Below, in pieces: positions 35,828 to 42,710 of a DNA stretch of 64,000 nt. The translations under genes and the position numbers were made by a program. This DNA is from DASWJS01 sp036397035. GTDB lineage: Bacteria; Actinomycetota; AC-67. The stretch covers positions 186,001 to 250,000 of the forward strand of contig DASWJS010000017.1 of NCBI GenBank assembly GCA_036397035.1, in the 5' to 3' direction. The notes under the pieces were generated by a model. It was not told the DNA's origin. It saw only the letters and a list, made by a program, of their open reading frames with translations, and ran no database searches. Each line of letters begins with the position of its first letter. Within the stretch, counting starts at the first letter, position 1.

Positions 35828-37623
35828 CAGTAGCGCAGGGTCAGCTCGCGCGCGGCGATCTCGTCGGCGACGACGCCCGCGAACTCGTCGGCGGCGACGC
35901 CGAACCGCGGCTTGCCGCCGTGCGGGCGAACCGCGACGGTCCCGGCCTCGACCTCCTTGTCCCCCACGACGAGCACGTAGGGCACCTTCGCGACCTCGGC
36001 GTTGCGCACCTTGTGCTGCATGGTCTCGCGCGAATCGTCGATCTCGACGCGCACGTCGCGCGCGCGCAGGCCGGCGGCGACCTTCTCCGCGTAGCCGGCG
36101 TGCCGGTCGGCGATCGGCACGACGACCGTCTGCACCGGCGCGAGCCAGGTGGGGAACGCGCCCGCGAAGTGCTCGACCAGGACGCCGACGAACCGTTCGA
36201 TCGATCCGAACAGCGCGCGATGGATCATCACCGGGCGCCGCTTGACGTTGTCCTCGTCGGTGTATTCCAGGTTGAAACGCTCGGGCAGGTTGAAGTCGAC
36301 CTGGATCGTCGCCACCTGCCAGTAGCGCCCGATCGCGTCGCGCACGTCGATGTCGATCTTCGGCCCGTAGAACGCGCCGTCGCCCTCGTCGACCTGGAAC
36401 GCGAGCCCCGCCCGCTCCAGCGCCTGCGGGATAGCGGCTTCGGCGTGCGCCCACCCCTCGTCGGATCCCACGTACTTGTCGGGCTTGGTCGAGAAGCGCA
36501 CGCGGTCCGGCGTCATGCCCACCGTCGCGTACAGCTCGCGGAAGAAGTCGATCACGCCGACCAGCTCGTCCACCACCTGGTCCTCGCGACAGAAGATGTG
36601 CGAGTCGTCCTGGGTCAGTCCGCGCGCGCGCAGCAGTCCGTGCAGCACGCCCGACCGCTCGTATCGATAGACGGTGCCCAGCTCCGACAGGCGCAGCGGG
36701 AGTTCGCGGTACGACCGGGTGCGCGACCGGAAGATCAAGACGTGGAACGGACAGTTCATCGGCTTGGCGTAGTACTCCGAGCCGTCCTCGTCCTGCATCG
36801 GCGGGAACATGTTGTCCTTGTAGAACCCGAGGTGGCCGCTGGTCTCCCACAGCGTGCCCCGCCCGATGTGCGGGGTGAAGACCGGCTCGTAGCCGCGCGC
36901 GAGGTGCATCTCGCGCGAGAGGTCCTCCAGCGTGGTGCGGACGATCGCGCCCTTGGGATGCCACAAGGCGATCGCGGGACCGACCTCCTCAGGCCAGGAG
37001 AACAGCTCCAGCTCCCGGCCGAGCTTGCGGTGGTCGCGCTTCTCGGCCTCCTCCAGCATCTTCAAGTGCGCCTTCAGCGCCTTCGGCGACTCCCACGCGG
37101 TGCCGTAGATCCGCTGGAGCATCGGGTTGCGCTCGTCGCCGCGCCAGTACGCGCCGGCCACGCGCATCAGCTTGAACGCCGGGATGCGGCCGGTGTGCTC
37201 GACGTGCGGGCCGCGGCAGAGGTCGGCCCATGCGCCGTTGCGGTAGACGCTGATCGCCTCGCCGGCGCCTTCGGCTTCCTCGACGCCCTGGATGATCTCG
37301 ATCTTGAACGGCTGGTCGGCGAAGCGCACGAGCGCGTCGGCGGTGGACAGCTCCTCGCGCTCGAACGCCTGGGACTCGGCCATGATCTCGCGCATCTTCG
37401 CCTCGATCGCCTCGAGGTCTTCCGGGGTGAACGGGCGGCCGATGTCGAAGTCGTAGTAGAAGCCGTCCTCGATCGCGGGCCCGATCGCGTACTTGGCGCC
37501 GGGGAACAGCGCGCACACCGCTTGCGCCATCACGTGCGCGGCCGAGTGGCGCAGGACCTCTCGCCCCTCGCCGGAATCGGCGGCAACCTGCCGCCCGTCG
37601 GTGAGCGTGATCTGCCCCGCCAT
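35827..37623 (-). CDS. thrS: Threonyl-tRNA synthetase lacking the N-terminal TGS domain
   Basis: A 598-residue class IIa synthetase. ATG at 37623 has a purine-rich GGAAGGACG-type site. Only about 21 residues precede EVLRHSAAHVMAQAV, the start of the N2 editing domain, so the usual N1/TGS domain of about 60 residues is absent. Upstream sequence belongs to another gene that ends 20 bases away. The zinc cysteine is in KPMNCPFH, motif 2 is in LGTVYRYERSGVLHGLLRARG, and the anticodon domain is complete. Editing and aminoacylation should be intact. Confidence 0.95.
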   Translation of the reverse strand: MAGQITLTDGRQVAADSGEGREVLRHSAAHVMAQAVCALFPGAKYAIGPAIEDGFYYDFDIGRPFTPEDLEAIEAKMREIMAESQAFEREELSTADALVRFADQPFKIEIIQGVEEAEGAGEAISVYRNGAWADLCRGPHVEHTGRIPAFKLMRVAGAYWRGDERNPMLQRIYGTAWESPKALKAHLKMLEEAEKRDHRKLGRELELFSWPEEVGPAIALWHPKGAIVRTTLEDLSREMHLARGYEPVFTPHIGRGTLWETSGHLGFYKDNMFPPMQDEDGSEYYAKPMNCPFHVLIFRSRTRSYRELPLRLSELGTVYRYERSGVLHGLLRARGLTQDDSHIFCREDQVVDELVGVIDFFRELYATVGMTPDRVRFSTKPDKYVGSDEGWAHAEAAIPQALERAGLAFQVDEGDGAFYGPKIDIDVRDAIGRYWQVATIQVDFNLPERFNLEYTDEDNVKRRPVMIHRALFGSIERFVGVLVEHFAGAFPTWLAPVQTVVVPIADRHAGYAEKVAAGLRARDVRVEIDDSRETMQHKVRNAEVAKVPYVLVVGDKEVEAGTVAVRPHGGKPRFGVAADEFAGVVADEIAARELTLRY

Positions 37624-37643
37624 CGTCCCGCGTCCTTCCGCCG

Positions 37644-38906
37644 TCAGCCGAACCGCTTCTCCACGACCCGCACCCACGCCCGCTCGACCGATTCGAACGG
37701 CCTGTCCAGGACGCGGCGCGACGCTCGGTCGAGATGATAGCCCGGGGTCCCCGGCGAGGTGAGCCGATATCGACCGAGCGCCCGGAGCAGACGCGCCGAG
37801 GACCCGTCGCCGAACCGCTCGTCGACGAAGGCGGCGAAGTCGGCCGCCGCTTGGTAGGAGAAGTGGATGCGCTCGTTCGGCGGACGGCCGAACTCCTCGT
37901 CGCGCGGCAGCCGTCCCGGCGCTTGGCCCGCGCGGACGAACGCGGCCAGCGTCGCGGTCGCCTGCGCGCCCTGCTCGCCGTAGATCTGCGCCACGCCCTC
38001 GATCAGCCACGCCGGCGTCGAGGGTCCCATGCGGTTCCGGGACGCGACGTGGAGCATCTCGTGGCCGAGCGTGTCGCGCCGGAAGGAGTCCTGGTAGCCG
38101 AAGAACGTCGCCGGCTGCAGGAAGACTCGAGAGGCGGTCAGCTCGATCGAGCCGTCTCGCAGCAGCACGCTCGACGCGGCGAAGGCCACGAAGGGAGACA
38201 GGTCCTGCGTCGTCTTGAACGTGCGTTGCAGCTCGCCGACCGAGGACGGGATCACGACGACGATCGACCGGTCCCAGCCGAAGGGCCAGGTCCGCGCGTC
38301 GTGCGCGATCGCGGCCTCGGTGTCGCGCGCGATCCGCGCCGCGGTGGACGGCTCGCCGTGGTGCAGGACGAGCACCGGTCCCCGGCGGTGCGCCGCGACC
38401 GGCGCGAAGTCCCACGGGCTGCGCGCGGAGAGCAGGCCGGCGTCCTCCAGTCCCGCATCGTCGTGCACGTGCCACACGCCCCCGCGGCGCACGACCGTCA
38501 GGTAGAGCGCGTCGTTGAACGGCTCGGCGTCGAAGCCTTCGAAACCGATGAACTCTTCCACGGCGACGACATGCACCTCGTTTCCCGCCGGCGCTCGCTC
38601 GAGCAGCGGCGCGAGGTCCTGATAGGTGTCCTCGGTATAGGCGAGCGCGTAGCGGTCGATCGGAAGCTCGCCCATGCCGTCGAACCACGCCAGCCGCGCG
38701 CGCCGGAAGCCGGGCCGCGCGCCGGCCATCGTCTCGGCGAACGCCTCGCGATCCCGATCGAGCACCGCGCTCGCCCGCGCTTCCAGCAAGCGCAGAACCT
38801 CGCGCCGCCAGGCCGGCGTTGCTTCCCGCGCGCGAGCGGCCGACGGAGCCAGGGCGAGCAGTCCGGCCGCCAGGATCGCGAGAGCGGCGGCCCGAGTCCG
38901 GCTCAT
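37644..38906 (-). CDS. Secreted peptidase-MA-like protein
   Basis: A 420-residue protein with a Sec signal peptide (LAAGLLALAPSAARA). A metal-binding gluzincin-like motif HEMLH lies in RDTLGHEMLHVASRNR, and a following WLIEGVAQIYGEQ supplies a plausible glutamate ligand, as in peptidase MA and M1-like folds. The N-terminal half resembles an NTF2-like lid (VLDRDREAFAETMAG). Its ATG overlaps the receiver-domain gene stop and thrS starts 20 bases after its own stop. The substrate is unknown. Confidence 0.75.
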   Translation of the reverse strand: MSRTRAAALAILAAGLLALAPSAARAREATPAWRREVLRLLEARASAVLDRDREAFAETMAGARPGFRRARLAWFDGMGELPIDRYALAYTEDTYQDLAPLLERAPAGNEVHVVAVEEFIGFEGFDAEPFNDALYLTVVRRGGVWHVHDDAGLEDAGLLSARSPWDFAPVAAHRRGPVLVLHHGEPSTAARIARDTEAAIAHDARTWPFGWDRSIVVVIPSSVGELQRTFKTTQDLSPFVAFAASSVLLRDGSIELTASRVFLQPATFFGYQDSFRRDTLGHEMLHVASRNRMGPSTPAWLIEGVAQIYGEQGAQATATLAAFVRAGQAPGRLPRDEEFGRPPNERIHFSYQAAADFAAFVDERFGDGSSARLLRALGRYRLTSPGTPGYHLDRASRRVLDRPFESVERAWVRVVEKRFG

Positions 38907-39385
38907 CGCCGCCGCTTCGGCTTCTCCTCGGTCTCCTGGATGCCTTCCATCAGGTCGTGGAGCGAGCCGTAGGTCTGGGCATCCGACCACAACGTCTTGC
39001 GCCGTTCCTCGATCTCGTCGCCGCCGCCGAGCGCCCGCTCCACGGCGGCCTGCAACTCCGAGGGCAGGAACGGCTTTGCGATGTGGTCGAGCGCGCCGAG
39101 GCCGACCTCCTTGGTCACGCCGCCCGGATCGTGCTTGGCGGTGACGACGATCACGCGCGTGGTCTCGCGCCCCTTGAGCTGCCGCAGCTCTTCCAGGACC
39201 GCGAAGCCGCCCTTGCGCGGCATCATGATGTCCAACACCACCAGGTCGAACCGGCGCTTCTTGATGCGGTCGATTGCCTCCTCGCCGTTCTCGGCGAGCG
39301 TGACCGTGTGCTCGTCCATCTCCAGGGTGGCCTTGATCAGGTATCGGATATCCGGATCGTCGTCGACCACCAAGATGTTCGCCAT
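38903..39385 (-). CDS. Stand-alone receiver-domain response regulator
   Basis: A 160-residue protein with one REC domain: acidic pair VVDDDPD at 6-12, phosphoacceptor aspartate in VVLDIMMP (about residue 52), conserved threonine in IVVTAKHD and lysine in IAKPFLPSEL. The C-terminal 40 residues are charged and helical, ending in KPKRRR, with no DNA-binding domain. It is translationally coupled to the secreted peptidase gene. No kinase is adjacent. Confidence 0.9.
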   Translation of the reverse strand: MANILVVDDDPDIRYLIKATLEMDEHTVTLAENGEEAIDRIKKRRFDLVVLDIMMPRKGGFAVLEELRQLKGRETTRVIVVTAKHDPGGVTKEVGLGALDHIAKPFLPSELQAAVERALGGGDEIEERRKTLWSDAQTYGSLHDLMEGIQETEEKPKRRR

Positions 39386-39488
39386 CGTGGAAACCCCTTG
39401 CTCCGCGCCGGCTCGATTCCCGGCGGACGTTCCATCTTCTCACAGGCATGGACGAGCCGTCCACGACCACGGCTCCTTCGGCGATCGG

Positions 39489-39563
39489 TGGTGGGCGCAC
39501 GAGGACTTGAACCTCGGACCCCTGCCGTGTGAAGGCAGTGCTCTCCCGCTGAGCTATGCGCCC
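39489..39563 (-). tRNA. tRNA-Val(CAC)
   Basis: A full cloverleaf of 75 bases with encoded CCA: acceptor GGGCGCA/TGCGCCC, anticodon stem CTGCC/GGCAG with loop TTCACAC (anticodon CAC, reading GUG), T-loop TTCAAGT, discriminator A. A TATACT -10 lies 13 bases upstream at 39582-39577. Confidence 0.95.
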
Positions 39564-39576
39564 TGCTCGGGCAGGG

Positions 39577-39582
39577 AGTATA
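39577..39582 (-). promoter_or_regulatory. -10 element of tRNA-Val(CAC)
   Basis: TATACT on the minus strand, 13 bases before the tRNA 5' end. No clear -35. Confidence 0.55.
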
Positions 39583-39617
39583 GCCCCGCGCGGGCCGGCT
39601 CGAACCGGCATTGCGGC

Positions 39618-39623
39618 TACAGT
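39618..39623 (+). promoter_or_regulatory. Probable -10, leaderless, for the gene at 39631
   Basis: TACAGT exactly seven bases before the GTG start codon, the same geometry as at rel and vapB. Confidence 0.45.
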
Positions 39624-39630
39624 TCGGCGC

Positions 39631-40080
39631 GTGGGTCGACGAGTGCTCGCCGGCGTCATCGCGGTGCTCATCCTGGGCGCGATCGCGGTGTTCTCGCAGG
39701 ACGACGCGGCGCTGGAGCGCTTTCGCGAGCGGGCCGACGCCGTGTGCGCGGACGCCTCGCTGGAACTCGGGCTCGTGCGGCCTCCCGACGCCGACGACGT
39801 GGAGGGATACCTCGCGTTCCTGGACTCCTCGCTGGAAGCCAACCGCAGGGCGGAACGTCGATTCGAGACCCTGACGCCGCCGGCGGCGCTGGAGTCGCGG
39901 CTGCAGGACCTCGTCGACCACGTTCGCGCGGCGAACGAGGGTCTGGCGAACCTGCGCGACGCGATCGAGGCGGGGGATCGTGCGGGCGTCGACGCCGCGC
40001 TCGCCGCGACCGAGGTCGCCAAGGAGCGGTTCCGCAACGTCGCGACCGAGCTGGGTCTGAACGCCTGCTCGTCCGGCTAG
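39631..40080 (+). CDS. Small membrane-anchored helical protein
   Basis: A 149-residue protein with a GTG start, one N-terminal membrane segment (VLAGVIAVLILGAIAVF) and an otherwise helical exported part containing two cysteines (one near residue 38, one at the C terminus). A stretch such as LTPPAALESRLQDLVDHVRAANE resembles secreted four-helix domains of actinobacteria. No family is recognised. It reads convergently with the membrane protein at 40111. Confidence 0.65.
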   Translation: MGRRVLAGVIAVLILGAIAVFSQDDAALERFRERADAVCADASLELGLVRPPDADDVEGYLAFLDSSLEANRRAERRFETLTPPAALESRLQDLVDHVRAANEGLANLRDAIEAGDRAGVDAALAATEVAKERFRNVATELGLNACSSG

Positions 40081-40110
40081 GGACGCGTGGCCGGGAACGG
40101 CGCGAGTCGG

Positions 40111-40491
40111 CTACGAGCGCCGCGAGTCGTAGCGCGGGCGCATCGCGATCAACACCATGCCGAGCGCGACGACGAACGCCGCGCCGATGACCCGCGCCTT
40201 CGCGGTGAAGTTCGTCAGGTGCAGCTCCACGCACGGGTATTCGGCCGTGAGGTCGGCGCCGCACGACAGCGGCTCGTAGCCTTCGTCCTCGAAGACGCGC
40301 GCCGCGCGCTCGCGGGTCAACGGCACGTCCTCCGGATACCGGTCGGAAGCCACCGCGACCGTCGTCGACAGCACGAGCAGCGCCCCGATCAGCAAGCCGA
40401 GCCGCCGGGGATCCGATCGCCGGAGGACGGACGGCCTCAACGCCCTCACCGCGAGCGCGGGCAGCCGCAGGATCGATTCGATCAGTCCCAT
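40111..40491 (-). CDS. Small two-pass membrane protein
   Basis: A 126-residue protein with membrane segments LGLLIGALLVLSTTVAVA and VIGAAFVVALGMVLIAM. Between them is an external loop with two cysteines (SCGADLTAEYPCVEL), which could form a disulfide. No family recognised. A TAGCCT -10 lies nine bases before its ATG, supporting expression. Confidence 0.6.
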   Translation of the reverse strand: MGLIESILRLPALAVRALRPSVLRRSDPRRLGLLIGALLVLSTTVAVASDRYPEDVPLTRERAARVFEDEGYEPLSCGADLTAEYPCVELHLTNFTAKARVIGAAFVVALGMVLIAMRPRYDSRRS

Positions 40492-40533
40492 CGCCGACGA
40501 AGGCTACCGAGCGCCGCGCGTCGCGGCCGAGCC

Positions 40534-40562
40534 TTGCCGCCTGCTCGTACAACATGTACCAT
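40534..40562 (+). promoter_or_regulatory. vapBC promoter with overlapping palindrome
   Basis: TTGCCG (40534-40539), a 17-base spacer, then TACCAT (40557-40562), with the antitoxin ATG seven bases later. The palindrome GTAC-N5-GTAC at 40547-40559 overlaps the -10, and TGTACC recurs at 40578-40583 inside the gene. This is a likely autoregulatory operator. Confidence 0.65.
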
Positions 40563-40569
40563 TCAGAAT

Positions 40570-40845
40570 ATGGGAAGTGTACCGTTAGAGGTAGGAGTCC
40601 GGGAGTTGCGCGACCGGCTGCGCCGTTGGCTCGAGGTCGTCGAGCGAGGCGACGAAGTAACGATTACGGCGCGGGGCAAGCCCGTTGCGCGGCTCGTCGG
40701 CGTGTCGACGCCTGCGGCGCTCGACCGCCTGATTGCCGAAGGCGTGGTGATGCCGGCGAAACGGCCCAGACGACCGGACCGAACCCATCGCCGCGTGCGA
40801 GCACGAGGAACCGTGTCCGACCTGGTCGCTGAACAGCGTCGGTGA
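40570..40845 (+). CDS. vapB: Type II antitoxin, Phd/YefM-like
   Basis: A 91-residue protein. The N-terminal part (VGVRELRDRLRRWLEVVERGDEVTITARGKPVARL) is the Phd/YefM DNA-binding and dimerisation domain. The C-terminal part is basic and should wrap the toxin. Its TGA overlaps the toxin GTG (GTGA), so the pair is translationally coupled. A palindrome over its promoter suggests autorepression. Confidence 0.9.
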   Translation: MGSVPLEVGVRELRDRLRRWLEVVERGDEVTITARGKPVARLVGVSTPAALDRLIAEGVVMPAKRPRRPDRTHRRVRARGTVSDLVAEQRR

Positions 40846-41273
40846 ACACCTACTTCGAGACGTCGGCCATCATCAAGCTCGTCATCGAAGAAGCCGGTTC
40901 AGCACACGCGGGAGCGCTGTGGGACGCATCGGACCTCGTCCTCACGAGCATGCTCTCCTACGCCGAAGCGCGAGCAGCCCTCGCCGCGGCTCGCCGCGCC
41001 AAACGCTTGACCGCTGCGACGCTCGGACAAGCCAAGAACGCACTAGAAACCCGCATGCGAGAGATCGAACTCATCGAGGTCACCGCCGACGTCGTCCGGT
41101 CGGCCGGAGATCTCGCCGAACGCCACGGCCTGCGAGGCTATGACGCCGTCCACCTCGCGTCGGCACTAGCCCTGGGGGTCGAAGATGTCGTGCTCGCGAC
41201 GTGGGATCGAGACCTCGCACACGCAGGCCGACAGGCAGGCTTCGCCATCGCCGGTCTGCTGCCCAGGCCCTGA
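40842..41273 (+). CDS. vapC: PIN-domain toxin, VapC-like
   Basis: A 143-residue PIN ribonuclease. The four acidic positions read E (YFETSAIIKL), E (YAEARAAL), D (GYDAVHLASAL) and D (ATWDRDLAHA). The first is glutamate where most VapC proteins have aspartate. This may alter metal binding, though the rest of the site is intact. Target RNA unknown. It follows its antitoxin with a four-base overlap. Confidence 0.92.
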   Translation: MNTYFETSAIIKLVIEEAGSAHAGALWDASDLVLTSMLSYAEARAALAAARRAKRLTAATLGQAKNALETRMREIELIEVTADVVRSAGDLAERHGLRGYDAVHLASALALGVEDVVLATWDRDLAHAGRQAGFAIAGLLPRP

Positions 41274-41346
41274 ATCACGCGCGCCTCTTCCGAGACCCAT
41301 CGTCATACGTGAGACGCCGCCGGTCCTTCTATCAATGGAAGCCCAG

Positions 41347-41420
41347 TGGGCGATAGAGGACTTGAACCTCTGACCTTCGGCGTGTCGAGCCGACGCTCTA
41401 GCCAACTGAGCTAATCGCCC
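41347..41420 (-). tRNA. tRNA-Val(GAC)
   Basis: A 74-base cloverleaf: acceptor GGGCGAT/ATCGCCC, anticodon stem TCGGC/GCCGA with loop TCGACAC (anticodon GAC), T-loop TTCAAGT, discriminator A. CCA is not encoded. Position 33, nearly always U, reads C here. All stems pair, so it should fold. Confidence 0.85.
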
Positions 41421-41430
41421 TGGGAGCGGG

Positions 41431-41437
41431 TAGCCTA
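41431..41437. promoter_or_regulatory. Overlapping divergent -10 elements
   Basis: TAGCCT (41431-41436, plus) lies eight bases before the nuclease ATG, and TAGGCT (41437-41432, minus) lies 11 bases before the 5' end of tRNA-Val(GAC). Both sit in the near-palindrome GGTAGCCTACC, so the two promoters share bases and probably compete. Confidence 0.45.
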
Positions 41438-41444
41438 CCGCACC

Positions 41445-42035
41445 ATGTCTCGCACGTCCGCACGAACGACCGCCCACATGCGCCGGCAGCTTGGGACGCG
41501 CGCGGCCGGCGCGATCGCCGCGGCGCTGCTGCTGTCCTCGTGCGTCGGCCGGACGACGAGCGCCACGTTTACCAGCAGAGGCAGCTTCAGCATCGCGGGA
41601 CAGCCCGTCGCGGAAGGCCCGCAGGGAGCGCGCACGGCCACGGCCGTGCGCGTCCTCGACGGCGACACGATCGAGGTTCGGCTGAAGGGCAAGACCGAGC
41701 GCGTTCGCCTGACGGGCATCGACACGCCGGAGGCGGGCGAGCCCTACGCCGGCGAGGCGACGGCGCTCACCGCGCAGCTCGTCGCCGAAGGGGCGACCGT
41801 GTGGCTGGAGTACGGTCCCGATCGCCGCGACGAGCACGGACGGCTGCTCGCATGGGTATGGCTGCGCAAGCCGGGACGCACCGACGCCGCCGTCCGCACC
41901 CGGATGCTCAACGCGCGCTTGATCCGAGCCGGGCTCGCGACCAAGCTCACGATCGCCCCGAACGACGAGTACGCCGGCCTTTTCGCGCGCTGGGAGTACG
42001 CCGCGCGCGACGCGCAGCTCGGCATGTGGGAATAG
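41445..42035 (+). CDS. Thermonuclease-like lipoprotein
   Basis: A 196-residue exported protein with a signal ending in the lipobox LLSSC. The SNase domain is at about residues 63-196. Its features are VRVLDGDTIEV, the catalytic arginine and aspartate in RVRLTGIDTPE, and a second arginine in RDEHGRLLAWV. It is expected to degrade extracellular DNA or RNA from the cell surface. The GTG of the peroxiredoxin gene follows eight bases after its stop. Confidence 0.9.
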   Translation: MSRTSARTTAHMRRQLGTRAAGAIAAALLLSSCVGRTTSATFTSRGSFSIAGQPVAEGPQGARTATAVRVLDGDTIEVRLKGKTERVRLTGIDTPEAGEPYAGEATALTAQLVAEGATVWLEYGPDRRDEHGRLLAWVWLRKPGRTDAAVRTRMLNARLIRAGLATKLTIAPNDEYAGLFARWEYAARDAQLGMWE

Positions 42036-42043
42036 GAGACGCC

Positions 42044-42514
42044 GTGGCACTCGAGATCGGTCAGCACGCACCCGACTTCACGTTGCGCGACACCGACGGC
42101 GTATCTGTCACGCTCAGCGAGTTCCGCGGGCAGAAGAACGTTCTGCTCGTGTTCGTCCCCTTCGCCCTGACGCGCACGTGCACCGCGGAGTTCTGTCAGC
42201 TCCGCGACGAGAACGCGGACATGGTCCAGGATCCGGACCTGGAGGTGCTCGGCATCTCGTGCGATCCCACATGGGTGCTGCGCGCGTGGAAGAACAAGGA
42301 GTCCTACATCAACCGGTTCGTGTCGGACTTCTGGCCGCACGGCGAGGTTTCGCGCGCGTACGGGACCTTCGACGAAATCGTCGGCGCGCCCATGCGGTGC
42401 ACCTTCCTGGTGGACAAGGAGGGCGTCGTCCGCTTCGCCGAATACAACACGCTTGCGACGGTGGGCGAAGCTCGCGATCAAAGCGCCTGGCGCGCGGCAC
42501 TTGCGGCGCTCTAG
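42044..42514 (+). CDS. Peroxiredoxin (AhpE-like)
   Basis: A 156-residue thiol peroxidase. The GTG at 42044 has a TAGGAG site. The active-site region PFALTRTCTAEFCQLRD carries the peroxidatic cysteine (C46) and a second cysteine five residues on (C51). Later segments include GISCDPTWVLRAW and PMRCTFLVDKEG. Best fit is the actinobacterial AhpE/BCP group. The reductant is unknown; actinobacteria often use mycoredoxin or thioredoxin. It is co-transcribed with the surface nuclease. Confidence 0.92.
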   Translation: MALEIGQHAPDFTLRDTDGVSVTLSEFRGQKNVLLVFVPFALTRTCTAEFCQLRDENADMVQDPDLEVLGISCDPTWVLRAWKNKESYINRFVSDFWPHGEVSRAYGTFDEIVGAPMRCTFLVDKEGVVRFAEYNTLATVGEARDQSAWRAALAAL

Positions 42515-42710
42515 GCCCAACCGCGCCGAGTGACGTGTCCGGCATCGTGGGATAGCGACGTCCCGGGCTAGTCGAATCGTGCCGGTCGAATCTACTCGTG
42601 CGGTCTATACGGCCGTCGCGCTCTTCGTTCGAAGGGTTGAAGGTCCGCCCACACCGTGAGGGGCACCCGCCCCGAAAGAAGCCCGGCCGGATCCTGAAGG
42701 AGGCTGCCTT

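Noticed and set aside
37644..40037. A 797-residue protein including the peptidase
   Set aside because: The upstream part crosses the receiver gene and a tRNA in another frame. A signal peptide and ATGA overlap fix the start at 38906.
42515..42710. Riboswitch in the protease leader
   Set aside because: Some pairing potential and a TATACG exist, but no known riboswitch core could be matched by eye.
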